From NCBI RefSeq assembly GCF_002706795.1, contig NZ_CP017705.1, positions 1,274,501 through 1,338,500 of the forward strand: 64,000 nucleotides of DNA, written 5' to 3'. This stretch comes from Brevibacillus laterosporus DSM 25 (GTDB lineage: Bacteria > Bacillota > Bacilli > Brevibacillales > Brevibacillaceae). The notes beneath the pieces are model-generated. The model had not been told where the DNA came from. It made no database searches and worked only from the letters and a program-made list of their open reading frames with translations. Within the stretch, counting starts at the first letter, position 1. Every line of letters starts with the position of its first letter. Of the stretch, positions 26,934 through 36,071 are shown in pieces. A program made the position numbers and the translations under genes.

Positions 26934-27808
26934 GCCAACATCGACAGGTAAACATCTATCTTGCCATACAAGCCGTTCATCAAGAAAAGGCATGTAGTGT
27001 GCAGGAATTGTGTGAAATTGCAAAGATCCCTCGGTCAAGCTATTACAAATGGCTGAATCGCAAGCCTAGTGCGCGTGAGTTGCAGAACCAACAGCTTACC
27101 GCAGCCATGGTCTCGTTGTATAAGAAGGTTGATGGTATCTACGGGTACCGTCGGTTAACCCTTCATTTGCGTAGAGAGACCGAACAACAGATTAACCATA
27201 AGCGCATACAACGCCTTATGAAGCTAAAGGGAATCCAAGCGGTCATCCGTAGAAAGAAAAAGAATTATGCACGCTCCACTCCACAGCATGTCGCTGAGAA
27301 TTTGTTAAACCGTCAGTTTCATGCAAAGGCACCGAATGAGAAATGGGTAACGGATGTAACGGAATTCAAATACGGCAGAGGTCAGAAGGCATATTTAAGC
27401 GCTATTCTAGATCTGTATGATAACACCGTAGTTTCGTATGTTTTAGGACATGCCAACAATAATAATCTTGTATTTCAAACCGTCGAATTAGCCATAAAAG
27501 CGGCGCCAGGAAGCAAGCCTATGCTTCATAGTGATCGTGGTTTTCAATATACCTCTTTAACTTTTAAAAAGTTATTTGCAAAGAAGATAACCCAGAGCAT
27601 GTCCCGTGTTGGCAGGTGTATTGATAATGGTCCGATGGAAGCGTTCTGGGGAATCCTTAAATGCGAAAAATATTATTTACATTCATACAGTACCTTTGAG
27701 GAGCTGAAGAAAGATATTGATACCTACATCTACTTTTACAATAACGAGAGATTACAGGCAAAACTAAACGGCCTCAGTCCAATAGAATTTAGGACCAAGG
27801 CCGCTTAA
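26903..27808 (+). CDS. IS3-family transposase OrfB (DDE integrase core)
   Basis: The catalytic part of the transposase, read as an OrfA-OrfB fusion after the -1 shift; an independent start at 26999 (GTG) is possible. An HTH_21-like region (SRSSYYKWLNRK-type, VDGIYGYRRLTLHLRRE) precedes the rve catalytic domain. The DDE triad is intact: the first Asp in WVTDVTEFKY, the second in MLHSDRGFQYTS, and the Glu in NGPMEAFWGILKCEKYY. It ends shortly before the right terminal repeat. Confidence 0.92.
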   Translation, partial: VTGVPKEANLGQHRQVNIYLAIQAVHQEKACSVQELCEIAKIPRSSYYKWLNRKPSARELQNQQLTAAMVSLYKKVDGIYGYRRLTLHLRRETEQQINHKRIQRLMKLKGIQAVIRRKKKNYARSTPQHVAENLLNRQFHAKAPNEKWVTDVTEFKYGRGQKAYLSAILDLYDNTVVSYVLGHANNNNLVFQTVELAIKAAPGSKPMLHSDRGFQYTSLTFKKLFAKKITQSMSRVGRCIDNGPMEAFWGILKCEKYYLHSYSTFEELKKDIDTYIYFYNNERLQAKLNGLSPIEFRTKAA

Positions 27809-27880
27809 CGATTTTTTATTTTTTGTACTGTCTACTTGACGGGGTGCAGTTCAATTTCCTCTACGGTCTTTCTTGATATA

Positions 27881-28489
27881 TTACGCGAGTAGATATCCTT
27901 TTTCTACCGCACTGTTAATCAACTCTTCGGCATATGTCCAGAGTGATTCAGAGCCTTCCTGAATCGGTTGTTTCACTCTCTTAATCACTTGCTCCCTAGT
28001 AATGTGATTGGTTTTCCAGGTAGCCCCTTCTGTGTAGTAATTAAACAACAGGGGTTGAAATCGATCAAGAGCGGCAGCAAATCGGGCTTCCGGGGTAATT
28101 CTTTGTTCAAATTCTTCCCACAAACCCTTAAACTCCAATTCCTGATCCTCAGGTAATAAGGCATAGATTCTTTCGGCAGCAGCTTGTTCTCGTACTTCTT
28201 TGTCAAGATTCCCCGGATCATCGTACACATATGTATCCCCCGCATCAATCTCCACAATATCGTGCAATAATAGCATTTTTAGCACTCGTAACAAATCCAC
28301 CTCTGTATCACTAGCATGCTCTTGTAAAACTGTTGCTAACATCGCTACATGCCATGAATGCTCGGCGTCATTTTCACGCCTAGAGCCATTCAATAGTAAG
28401 GTCTGTCGGTAGATATGTTTCATTTGATCAATTTCTCTTAAAAATTGGAGCTGCTGTTCAATTCGTACTCCTGTTTGATTCAAATTCAT
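27881..28489 (-). CDS. HD-domain phosphohydrolase (YfbR/HDDC2-like)
   Basis: A 202-residue metal-dependent hydrolase of the HD_3 group. Metal and substrate motifs are visible: RRENDAEHSWHVAMLA (His of the first motif), LLLHDIVEIDAGDTYVYD (the HD pair plus EIDAGD) and AAALDRFQPLLFNY (last Asp). Relatives such as E. coli YfbR and human HDDC2 are 5'-deoxynucleotidases, so nucleotide salvage is the likely role. The ATG follows GAGGGGAGAAG. Its downstream terminator was disrupted by the IS element. Confidence 0.88.
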   Translation of the reverse strand: MNLNQTGVRIEQQLQFLREIDQMKHIYRQTLLLNGSRRENDAEHSWHVAMLATVLQEHASDTEVDLLRVLKMLLLHDIVEIDAGDTYVYDDPGNLDKEVREQAAAERIYALLPEDQELEFKGLWEEFEQRITPEARFAAALDRFQPLLFNYYTEGATWKTNHITREQVIKRVKQPIQEGSESLWTYAEELINSAVEKGYLLA

Positions 28490-28590
28490 GTTCTTCTCCC
28501 CTCTACCTTTTCTGGTTGTAAGCGCTGTATTTTTTACAGATGATTCAAACTTTTCTTGCTTATAATATCATTCATTAAAAGGAAGTGTAG

Positions 28591-28618
28591 GAAAACCTCC
28601 CGTTATATACAGGAGGTT
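28591..28618 (-). terminator. Terminator of the stand-alone pyrH gene
   Basis: AACCTCC and GGAGGTT pair around a 10-base loop. On the minus strand TTTTCC follows. Confidence 0.7.
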
Positions 28619-28668
28619 CTTCTTTCCTTTATTAAAGAGAGATTCGGTAAAAGCCCCTACTTTCCTTT

Positions 28669-29412
28669 TTAATGAGATGAAAGTACTGTATCAACCTGGT
28701 CAGAAACCAGTGTTCCTAGATTTTCGCCTTCACAAATCCGCTTCATTACATGCTTTTTATCAAAGTTAAAGACATGGATAGGTAGAGCATAATCACGGGC
28801 CAAGATGATGGCAGATTGATCCATTACCTTCAATCCTTGGCGAATCACATCATCATAAGAAAGCGATTCGTACAGCTTTGTTTTTGCCAAAATACGTGGG
28901 TCTCCATTGAGCACTCCATCTACACCATGCTTTGCAACTAGGATCGCATCTGCTTCCATTTCTAATGCTCGTTGGACAGCAGGATAATCTGTCGTGACAT
29001 AAGGCTGACCATTTCCACCAGCAAAAATAATGACATGTCCTTTCTCTAAATGATGCATCGCTCGCAGACGAATATAAGGCTCTGCAACTGAATTAATTGG
29101 ATTAGCAGTCATCACACGTACCTCATGATCTGTTCTGTTGTTCAACACACCTCGGAGCATCAGACTGTTAATAACGGTTGCCATCGTCCCGATATTGTCT
29201 GCTTCCACTCGTCCAATAGCCCATTCATTAGCCATATTCCCTCTAAAAATATTGCCTCCACCAATGACGATAGCTACCTCCACGCCTAACTGTAACAGCG
29301 CCTCTACTTCATCCGCAATGTGTGTCAGTTTACTTGGTTCAAAACCAAATCCCTTGTCTCCAGCTACAGCCCCACCACTTAATTTGACCAATACACGCTT
29401 ATATCTTGGCAT
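28669..29412 (-). CDS. pyrH: Uridylate kinase-like protein, divergent paralog
   Basis: A 247-residue amino-acid-kinase fold protein close to PyrH, which makes UDP from UMP. The N-terminal KRVLVKLSGGAVAG, VAIVIGGGNIFRG, TMATVINSLMLRGVL and VLNGDPR regions are conserved. Key loops differ from the usual enzyme: GGNGQPYVTTDYPAVQRA replaces the common GTGNPYFSTDTTA stretch, and VMTANPINSVAEPY replaces VQTA-x-Mx-VAEPY. The canonical gene normally sits in rpsB-tsf-pyrH-frr, and this one stands alone. It is therefore probably a second paralog, perhaps with changed specificity or regulation. Confidence 0.82.
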   Translation of the reverse strand: MPRYKRVLVKLSGGAVAGDKGFGFEPSKLTHIADEVEALLQLGVEVAIVIGGGNIFRGNMANEWAIGRVEADNIGTMATVINSLMLRGVLNNRTDHEVRVMTANPINSVAEPYIRLRAMHHLEKGHVIIFAGGNGQPYVTTDYPAVQRALEMEADAILVAKHGVDGVLNGDPRILAKTKLYESLSYDDVIRQGLKVMDQSAIILARDYALPIHVFNFDKKHVMKRICEGENLGTLVSDQVDTVLSSH

Positions 29413-29500
29413 AGCTCTCCCCCTTAGTTTGTGGAAGAATTCCTTTCGTATTGTAATCAGAAATTAGGGGTTTTGGCAATCTTTTCAAGAAAAAAATTAA

Positions 29501-30283
29501 CTAACAATAATCTCGCATCATATTGCATAGCTCATTTTGCAATGCTCCCCCACTTACAATCATACTAACTAGACGTTCAGGATGGTATGCTTCATATGTA
29601 AAAGCTTCTGCACACCAACCAGTCATATTCGCTCCAGCCTCCTGTGCAATCAATACACCAGCTGCCACATCCATCATGTTGGTTTTTTCCATTACAATGT
29701 AATCAAGCCAGCCATTTGCCAGCAAACAGAAATCGAGTGCAGGAGAGTAATTTCTCATTAACCGTTTTGTATGTAAAAACAAATCTCTAGTGGTCTTTAT
29801 TTCTTGCTCTCGTGTCAATGCCTCTCTGCCCCGAACGTAAGAACCTGTCGCGCGTGCGAGCTCATGTTTATTACTTACATGCATAGGATTGCCATTTAAA
29901 TAGGCTCCTTTGCCCTTTTCTGCCCAAAACAGTTGGTCAGCTATCGGATTGTATACCACTCCTACTATTAGCTCTCCACGGTGCTCTAGAGCAATTGAAA
30001 CAGAAAAATAAGGATGTCCTACAAAGAAATTATTGGTTCCGTCCATTGGATCAATCACCCATAAATACTCGTTACCCCGACTAATTGTCCCGATTTCTTC
30101 AGAGTAAATAGAGTGATCTGGAAAATGGCGATGAAGCACTTCAATAATACGACTTTCACTCTCTCTATCTTCTACTAGCTTTACATCATTGTGCGATTCC
30201 AATTCAGGGAACAACTGTTGTGAAAAACGCTGCCTTAAATAAGCTCCTGCTGTAAGTGCCGCCTCTTTAGCAATTTCTAGCAT
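29501..30283 (-). CDS. Inositol monophosphatase-family protein
   Basis: A 260-residue Mg-dependent phosphatase. Metal-site motifs are visible as YSEEIGTI, WVIDPMDGTNNFFVGHPYFSVSIAL and MMDVAAGVLIAQEAGANMTGW. In the last motif the usual W-D pair is M-D. The family hydrolyses inositol phosphates, NADP(H)-related or fructose-bisphosphate substrates. The actual substrate is unknown. A second paralog with canonical motifs is at 53552-54418. GAGGAG precedes the ATG. Confidence 0.88.
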   Translation of the reverse strand: MLEIAKEAALTAGAYLRQRFSQQLFPELESHNDVKLVEDRESESRIIEVLHRHFPDHSIYSEEIGTISRGNEYLWVIDPMDGTNNFFVGHPYFSVSIALEHRGELIVGVVYNPIADQLFWAEKGKGAYLNGNPMHVSNKHELARATGSYVRGREALTREQEIKTTRDLFLHTKRLMRNYSPALDFCLLANGWLDYIVMEKTNMMDVAAGVLIAQEAGANMTGWCAEAFTYEAYHPERLVSMIVSGGALQNELCNMMRDYC

Positions 30284-30359
30284 AACTGACTCTCCTCACT
30301 CTTTCGCTGTTCATCTTGAACATCTATATCTTTTCATTCCAGATTTTACATTAGGTTCG

Positions 30360-30842
30360 CTAGATTCTTCCCCGATCAATAATTACAAAGGTTCCAGTAC
30401 CATGTGCAATGAGACGCTCCTGATCATCATAAACAGATCCCTCCATTATGGCCATCAATCCACCTTTATGAATCAGTTTAGCGACTGATGTTAGCTTCTT
30501 ACCTTTCCCGGGGCGTACATACCGTATTTGCAGATCGCTCGTAACAGCAGCCTTCCCCTCTTTGGCCATTACTTTATTTATCAGAGACCCCATGGTGTTA
30601 TCAATTAACGTGGCTGTAACACCACCGTGAACAATCTTTAGGGAGTTATGCATATATGGAGTGATCGGAACTTCAAATTGATAGGTTCTTTCATCAATAA
30701 AAGTTCCTTGTAATCCTAAGAAACCGGATAGATAAGCACTATTCCGTTCACGCTTCTGCTTAATTGCTTGTATCGCTAAACGAAGAATTTCTCGTTCCTC
30801 ATCCGTTCCCTCCGTCATGATTTGTTGCCACTCTTCCTGCAT
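30360..30842 (-). CDS. PaaI-family hot-dog thioesterase
   Basis: A 160-residue single hot-dog domain. A variable N-terminal helix is followed by the family signature NSLKIVHGGVTATLIDNTMGSLI, then SDLQIRYVRPGKGKKLTSVAKLIHKGG and the final strand ERLIAHGTGTFVII. Such enzymes cleave acyl- or aryl-CoA thioesters and usually work as tetramers. It is a single gene, and its substrate cannot be told from context. Confidence 0.87.
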   Translation of the reverse strand: MQEEWQQIMTEGTDEEREILRLAIQAIKQKRERNSAYLSGFLGLQGTFIDERTYQFEVPITPYMHNSLKIVHGGVTATLIDNTMGSLINKVMAKEGKAAVTSDLQIRYVRPGKGKKLTSVAKLIHKGGLMAIMEGSVYDDQERLIAHGTGTFVIIDRGRI

Positions 30843-30969
30843 CTAATAAAGCCCCCTTTACTAATACTATCCTGACATTTTAATATAGGTAATGACCTTC
30901 TACGATCATACAAAAAAAGTAGTAGAAACAAAAGCTGACATATGAAAACATGGGTAATCCTATCCCTGA

Positions 30970-30992
30970 AAAGAAAAACAGGCAATCTGTTT
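30970..30992 (-). terminator. Weak terminator-like hairpin after the EamA exporter gene
   Basis: On the minus strand AAACAG and CTGTTT pair around ATTGC, followed by TTCTTTTC. Confidence 0.4.
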
Positions 30993-31072
30993 CCGATATC
31001 AATCGGATCAAGACCGCCTCCTTGGGATAACTATATTATAGTTTCAAATGTATTGCCTATATGCATGCAAGG

Positions 31073-32026
31073 TTAATATTTTAACTCCTGAACTTGCGGA
31101 TTCGTGCTTGAAATTGGTACAAGACTCTTTTTCGGGCGCGATGACCAGTAGACACCCAAGAGCACGAGCACTCCACCTACAATCTGAGAAAAGAGCAGTT
31201 CCTCTCTCAAAAACAACACAGCAAACATAGTAGCAAAAACCGGTACTACATTCATAAACGGTGAAGCTTTTGTTGGCCCTAAAAAGTGGACTGTCTTGGT
31301 CCAGCAAAAGAAAGCAATTACCGATGAGAAGATGCCCAAGTATGCAATTGACCATAGATTCTCCCATAGGAATAATTGAACGGGACGAAAGCTTACTTCC
31401 ACCATCATCAATGGTACGGAAGTAAGTACACCAGCAAAGACAATCAGAGTAAACCCAATCAAGCCTGGTAACCGATCCGCTGTTTTACGCAACATAACAG
31501 AATAAATGGCCATTAAGACATTACTTAATATCAACACGATATCGCCATTATTTAGTCGTATGTCAGCAAAGGTACCGATGTGTCCTTTGCTAACAATCCA
31601 CAAAACTCCCAGCAACGATAAAAGAATGCCTATTATTTGGTTGCTATTAATTCTTTCATGTAGCATAAAGTAAGCTACGATAGTGATAAAGATTGGCGAT
31701 AAAGATGAAAGTAAAGATGCATTTACCGTGTTGGTATGCTCCATCCCCCAATATACCAGTCCCGTAAATAAAGCAATTCCCAAAAAACCCATTAACAATA
31801 TTTCTCTCCAAAATTTCAGATAAAATTCCCAATTTTCACACAATGATTTCCATGTAAAAGGTAATAGTACGATAAGAGCAAACGACCAACGTAAAAATCC
31901 AAGGGTAAACGGCGGTACATGATGTAAAATATTTTTTCCAACTAAAAAATTACTTCCCCATAACAAAGTAGCTAGCAGGGGAATCAAATAGACGATTCGA
32001 TTAATTTTTATACCTTGAGTACCCAA
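31073..32026 (-). CDS. EamA/DMT-family transporter
   Basis: A 317-residue inner-membrane exporter with ten predicted helices in two EamA repeats. The first repeat starts YLIPLLATLLWGSNFLVGKNIL and has the LLSSLSPIFITIVAYFMLHERI region; the second ends PFMNVVPVFATMFAVLFLREELLFSQIVGGVLVLLGVYW. The cytosolic C-terminal tail is about 20 residues. Family members export amino acids or metabolites; the substrate is unknown. The TTG start lies after GGACGGGAA. A second, unrelated-looking EamA gene is at 40601-41497. Confidence 0.88.
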   Translation of the reverse strand: MGTQGIKINRIVYLIPLLATLLWGSNFLVGKNILHHVPPFTLGFLRWSFALIVLLPFTWKSLCENWEFYLKFWREILLMGFLGIALFTGLVYWGMEHTNTVNASLLSSLSPIFITIVAYFMLHERINSNQIIGILLSLLGVLWIVSKGHIGTFADIRLNNGDIVLILSNVLMAIYSVMLRKTADRLPGLIGFTLIVFAGVLTSVPLMMVEVSFRPVQLFLWENLWSIAYLGIFSSVIAFFCWTKTVHFLGPTKASPFMNVVPVFATMFAVLFLREELLFSQIVGGVLVLLGVYWSSRPKKSLVPISSTNPQVQELKY

Positions 32027-32334
32027 TCTGATTCCCGTCCTTCCATCAAATATGTAGAACTTGTTACAATCATGTTTGTTCCGTTGTTATTGTATCACCA
32101 AGAAACGCTGTTTTAGGTATATCTGAATTTTTTAAAAATTACGCGTTTATTCATTGCTTTCATACACAAAAGCGTTTGTGTATTGAGTTATTACAATGTT
32201 TATGCACATATCAAATAAGATTTAAGTGAATTATATATACATAATAATGAATAATTATACCTAAATAACAAAAATAAAACCCGCGAAACAAGTTACTGTT
32301 TCACGAGCTTTCCATTCTGTTTCAACATGTTTTT
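32027..32334. other. 308-bp AT-rich spacer between lepB and eamA
   Basis: Apart from the lepB terminator at 32275-32307 and the eamA promoter region I see nothing here. Confidence 0.5.
32275..32307 (-). terminator. Terminator of the signal peptidase gene
   Basis: On the minus strand CTCGTGAAAC and GTTTCGCGGG pair with two G-U pairs, followed by TTTTATTTTTG. Confidence 0.8.
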
Positions 32335-32853
32335 TTACATGATTCGCATATGATTAAACGGATAGTATAAAAAGATACCCTTACCTATCACTGCTCTTTT
32401 TTCAACAAATGGTGTTGGCCATAAATGAGAATCAAAACTGCCATTCCGATTATCTCCCAAAAAGAAGTAGTGATTTGCTGGGACATGCACAGGAGCGAAA
32501 TCATAATTCATTGCTTCCTTTAAATAAGGCTCCTCTATCTTTACACCGTTACGATACAAGAAACCATGTTTCACCTCGATGGTATCCCCCCCTTTTCCAA
32601 CTAAGCGTTTAATAAACAAATCCTTGTTTCCCTGTATAGGGGGAGCAAACACAACAATATCGCCATATTGGAAATTTTCTGGGTTGGATATTTTCTCAAT
32701 GAAAAGACGATCATTCACTTGCAAAGTAGGAACCATGGACGTAGATGGAACATAAACTGCTTGGACCACAAACGTACGAATTGTAAAGCTCAGCACTAGA
32801 GCAATTGCTATTATGGGTAACCACTCTCTAATCCATTTTGGTAATTTCTTCAT
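32335..32853 (-). CDS. lepB: Type I signal peptidase
   Basis: A 172-residue single-pass membrane serine/lysine protease that removes signal peptides on the outer face. The N-terminal helix (EWLPIIAIALVLSFTIRTFVV) is followed by the catalytic-Ser box VPSTSMVPTLQVNDRLFIEK, the catalytic-Lys box DLFIKRLVGKGGDTIEV, and GDNRNGSFDSHLWP. The start at 32853 follows AGAGGAGGGAT, while the in-frame ATG at 32886 lacks a ribosome site. The length is typical of SipS-type enzymes. Confidence 0.95.
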   Translation of the reverse strand: MKKLPKWIREWLPIIAIALVLSFTIRTFVVQAVYVPSTSMVPTLQVNDRLFIEKISNPENFQYGDIVVFAPPIQGNKDLFIKRLVGKGGDTIEVKHGFLYRNGVKIEEPYLKEAMNYDFAPVHVPANHYFFLGDNRNGSFDSHLWPTPFVEKRAVIGKGIFLYYPFNHMRIM

Positions 32854-33082
32854 GATAAATATCCCTCCTCTTAAGTATACGTGCAACAGACTCAGTCGAT
32901 TTCACTCTTTGTCACTTTTCCTCATGTCCGAAATGAACAAATGTTCAGATCATTTTGCTTGTTTCATGCTTTCGTGTAGTGCTACAATAGTGAAAATACT
33001 TGGATAGGGTGTTGTCGTAGGGCTTCATTCCCACATTAAAATAACTCTTACGATATCTGAACCATACTGGAGGATAGGCGAC

Positions 33083-34756
33083 ATGAGACAAAGAAGCGAT
33101 ATGATCAAAAAAGGTTTTGACCGAGCTCCACATCGGAGTTTACTACGAGCAGCAGGTGTACGAGAAGAGGATTTCGATAAACCTTTTATTGCCATCTGCA
33201 ACTCTTATATAGATATTATTCCTGGCCACGTCCATTTGCAAGAGTTTGGTAAGATTGTAAAAGAAGCCGTCCGTGAGGCAGGCGGTGTTCCTTTTGAGTT
33301 TAACACAATTGGAGTAGATGATGGAATTGCCATGGGTCATATCGGGATGCGTTATTCTTTACCAAGCCGAGAATTGATCGCTGATAGTTTAGAAACGGTA
33401 GTTTCGGCTCATTGGTTTGATGGTTTAATCTGTATTCCGAATTGTGACAAAATTACACCAGGTATGATTATGGGAGCTTTACGTGTTAATATTCCAACGA
33501 TTTTCGTCACAGGTGGTCCAATGAAAGCAGGAAAAACGAGCGATGGACGCTCGATCTCCTTGTCCTCCGTCTTTGAAGGCGTAGGAGCCCACCAAGCAGG
33601 CCTAATTGATGATGATAAGCTATTGGAATTAGAACAATACGGTTGCCCAACCTGCGGCTCCTGTTCAGGCATGTTTACAGCCAATTCGATGAACTGCTTG
33701 GCTGAAGCTTTGGGAATTGCCCTACCAGGAAATGGTACCATCTTGGCTACTTCACCTGAGCGTCGTGAACTAGTTAAATCTACTGCAAGTGCGCTGATGA
33801 ATTTGATTAAACATGACATCAAAATGCGCGATATTGTGACACTGGATGCACTAGATGATGCCTTCGCTTTAGATATGGCGATGGGTGGGTCTACAAATAC
33901 CGTTCTGCACACATTAGCCCTCGCCCATGAAGCTGGCTTTGAATATCCGATTGAAAGAATCAATCAGGTAGCTGAACGCGCTCCTCATCTATGCAAGTTA
34001 GCCCCTGCCTCCGATTATCATATCGAGGATTGCCATAACGCTGGTGGCGTGTCCGCAATTTTACGGGAACTAATGAAACGAGAAGGAATTTTGCATCCTG
34101 ATCGCATTACTGTAACAGGTAAGACACTACGTGAAAATGTAGCTGAAGCAGCAATCTTAGATGAAGCTGTTATCCATTCTCTTGAGCAACCATATAGTGA
34201 ACGTGGTGGACTTGCTGTTCTGTTTGGCAATATAGCCCCAGAAGGTTCCATCATTAAAACAGGAGCAGTGGATTCTTCCATTAAAAAGCACGTGGGGCCA
34301 GCTATTTGCTTCGACTCTCAAGAAGAAGCTTTAGAAGGCATCGCGAATGGAAAAATTAAAGAAGGACATGTTGTAGTTATTCGTTATGAGGGACCAAAGG
34401 GTGGTCCAGGTATGCCAGAAATGCTTGCACCTACTTCTCAGATTGTCGGGATGGGGCTTGGTACTAAGGTTGCTCTAGTAACAGATGGACGTTTCTCGGG
34501 TGCTTCCCGTGGAATTAGTATTGGTCATGTTTCACCCGAAGCTGCTGAAGCAGGACCGATTGCATTTGTCCACGACGGAGATATCATCAGCATAGATATG
34601 GAAGCACGTACCATACAGCTAGAAATTTCTGTCGAAGAAATGGCAAAACGCAAAGAAAGCTGGACAGGATTTGAACCAAAAGTAAAAACGGGCTATCTAG
34701 CTCGATATTCTAAGCTAGTCACCAATGCATCAACTGGTGGAGTATTAAAAATCTAA
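33083..34756 (+). CDS. ilvD: Dihydroxy-acid dehydratase
   Basis: A 557-residue enzyme of valine, leucine and isoleucine synthesis that converts dihydroxy acids to 2-keto acids. Iron-sulfur ligands are in [23 protein letters not shown] and [20 protein letters not shown]. The C-terminal [23 protein letters not shown] and [23 protein letters not shown] signatures are intact. TGGAGGATAG precedes the ATG. Unlike many ilv operons it stands alone, and no T-box is visible in its short leader. Confidence 0.97.
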   Translation: MRQRSDMIKKGFDRAPHRSLLRAAGVREEDFDKPFIAICNSYIDIIPGHVHLQEFGKIVKEAVREAGGVPFEFNTIGVDDGIAMGHIGMRYSLPSRELIADSLETVVSAHWFDGLICIPNCDKITPGMIMGALRVNIPTIFVTGGPMKAGKTSDGRSISLSSVFEGVGAHQAGLIDDDKLLELEQYGCPTCGSCSGMFTANSMNCLAEALGIALPGNGTILATSPERRELVKSTASALMNLIKHDIKMRDIVTLDALDDAFALDMAMGGSTNTVLHTLALAHEAGFEYPIERINQVAERAPHLCKLAPASDYHIEDCHNAGGVSAILRELMKREGILHPDRITVTGKTLRENVAEAAILDEAVIHSLEQPYSERGGLAVLFGNIAPEGSIIKTGAVDSSIKKHVGPAICFDSQEEALEGIANGKIKEGHVVVIRYEGPKGGPGMPEMLAPTSQIVGMGLGTKVALVTDGRFSGASRGISIGHVSPEAAEAGPIAFVHDGDIISIDMEARTIQLEISVEEMAKRKESWTGFEPKVKTGYLARYSKLVTNASTGGVLKI

Positions 34757-34767
34757 CGTTGATACTC

Positions 34768-34800
34768 GGGCTTCCCTTTCAAAAGGGGGGCCTTCTTTTT
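34768..34800 (+). terminator. Terminator of ilvD
   Basis: GGCTTCCCTTT and AAAGGGGGGCC pair imperfectly, followed by TTCTTTTT. Confidence 0.65.
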
Positions 34801-34910
34801 ATCCTAAACAAACAGAATGGCAACAAAATTAACTTGAAACCAGCGTCCATGCATAATAAAGTAGAAGAGTTAGACCCCAGATGATCGCAAATGCTCGCAA
34901 GGAGGTTTTT

Positions 34911-35585
34911 ATGCGTTTACGCAATATCCCAGGTGCAGAAGATATGCTGCGCCAATTTCCAACCTATGTAGATAATCCTAGTCAATATAAGGGGAAATGG
35001 TCAGACTGCTTTGGCAATAACAATCCTATTCATGTTGAGATTGGTAGTGGTAAAGGACGTTTTATTAACACATTAGCAGCTCGCTTTCCCTCAATCAATT
35101 TTATTGCTATCGAGTTAAAAGCAGAAGTGCTGTATCGCACAGCCCAACGTACGGAACAAAAGGAAATTCCTAATCTAAAATTAGTTCAATTTGATGCATT
35201 CAAAATTACAGAACTGTTTGAGCAAAAAGAACTAGACCGGATTTACTTAAACTTTAGTGATCCATGGCCTAAAAAACGTCACAGTAAACGCCGCCTGACG
35301 CATTTTTCCTTTTTGCGTCAATATCGAGCTGTGCTAAAACAAGACGGAGAAATCCATTTAAAAACGGATAATCAAAATCTGTTTGAATTCTCTCTAAATC
35401 AATTCGCTAACGAATTGTTTCAATTACGTCATATCTCATTTGATCTTCATTCATCTGAACAAGCCGCAGCTAATGTGATGACAGAATATGAAGAACGTTT
35501 TTCCAATCGTGGACAACGTATCTTCCGCACGGAGGCTCTTTGTAAACCAGTTGCACCCACGAATCGCCCGTCTACAGACGAATAG
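34911..35585 (+). CDS. trmB: tRNA (guanine-N7)-methyltransferase
   Basis: A 224-residue SAM-dependent methyltransferase that modifies G46 of tRNA. It shows the SAM loop HVEIGSGKGRFINTLA, the family signature YLNFSDPWPKKRHSKRRLTH (about residues 115-135) and KTDNQNLFEFS. The ATG at 34911 follows AAGGAGG at 5 bases; the in-frame ATG at 34881 does not have a ribosome site. The C-terminus ends with YEERFSNRGQRIFR, as expected. Confidence 0.95.
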   Translation: MRLRNIPGAEDMLRQFPTYVDNPSQYKGKWSDCFGNNNPIHVEIGSGKGRFINTLAARFPSINFIAIELKAEVLYRTAQRTEQKEIPNLKLVQFDAFKITELFEQKELDRIYLNFSDPWPKKRHSKRRLTHFSFLRQYRAVLKQDGEIHLKTDNQNLFEFSLNQFANELFQLRHISFDLHSSEQAAANVMTEYEERFSNRGQRIFRTEALCKPVAPTNRPSTDE

Positions 35586-35632
35586 CTGACTCTCCACTCA
35601 TATTCTTGACTTACCGTATAAATCACTAATCG

Positions 35633-35664
35633 AAGCAACCATTCTTCTGAATGGTTGCTTTTTG
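35633..35664 (+). terminator. Terminator of trmB
   Basis: AAGCAACCATTC and GAATGGTTGCTT form a perfect 12-bp stem around TTCT, followed by T. Confidence 0.88.
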
Positions 35665-36071
35665 GTATATGATCACCATAATGTCAATAATATTCCACAT
35701 ATAATGATATACCGATTCTATTTATCTGAAAAATAAAATAACTAATAAATTGGGAATAGTTGCTTACACTTTTTTGCATTCAAACTGTTTCATTTTCTCA
35801 AATTTAGTGTAAAATTTCCTAAGTAAGCAATAAAAATCCAAGTATTTATTTGTTAACTAGTTTTATACAGTATATATTTCCCATTAATTACTTATAATAT
35901 ATGATGAATTGTATATTTTACAAAATTTTGAAATTTATTGAACAGCACTTTTTCAGCAGATAACTACTTTACAAATCAAATAAAAAGAGTAAAATAATAA
36001 TTGCTGAAGGACTTTTGTGCTGACTGGTCAATACAAAAAATATATGTACTTTGGAAGGATAGGTGGACTCT
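35665..36071. other. Very AT-rich leader region of the small secreted protein gene
   Basis: No coding sequence is visible. A promoter candidate TTTACA (35968-35973), 16 bases, TAAAAT (35990-35995) lies near the end. Around it, CAGCAC (35943-35948) and TCAGCA (35953-35958) pair with TGCTGA (36002-36007) and GTGCTG (36017-36022), so an interrupted hairpin spans the promoter. Confidence 0.5.

Larger units (their letters stand above)
26192..27853 (+). mobile_element. IS3-family (IS150-like) insertion sequence, apparently intact
   Basis: The element is 1662 bp. Ends begin TGATAAGCTCCCCTTAAAG on the left and, on the other strand, TGAACTGCACCCCGTCAAG on the right. Both continue into TAGACAG, giving imperfect terminal inverted repeats of about 27 bases that start TGA. 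A 3-base target duplication, ATT, flanks it (26189-26191 and 27854-27856). It carries orfA and orfB in the -1 phase with a slippery A AAA AAG site, so transposase would be made by frameshifting. No inactivating mutation is evident. Confidence 0.93.
26174..27871. terminator. Terminator hairpin split by an insertion sequence
   Basis: The 13-base arm AAAGACCGTAGAG (26174-26186) and its exact complement CTCTACGGTCTTT (27859-27871) now flank the IS element. Without the element and one target-site copy they would form a stem with a 7-base loop between the convergent lipoprotein and HD-hydrolase genes. Confidence 0.85.

Noticed and set aside
32854-33082. Possible T-box leader of ilvD
   Set aside because: The leader is short and has no T-box sequence or antiterminator, and no terminator precedes the start codon.
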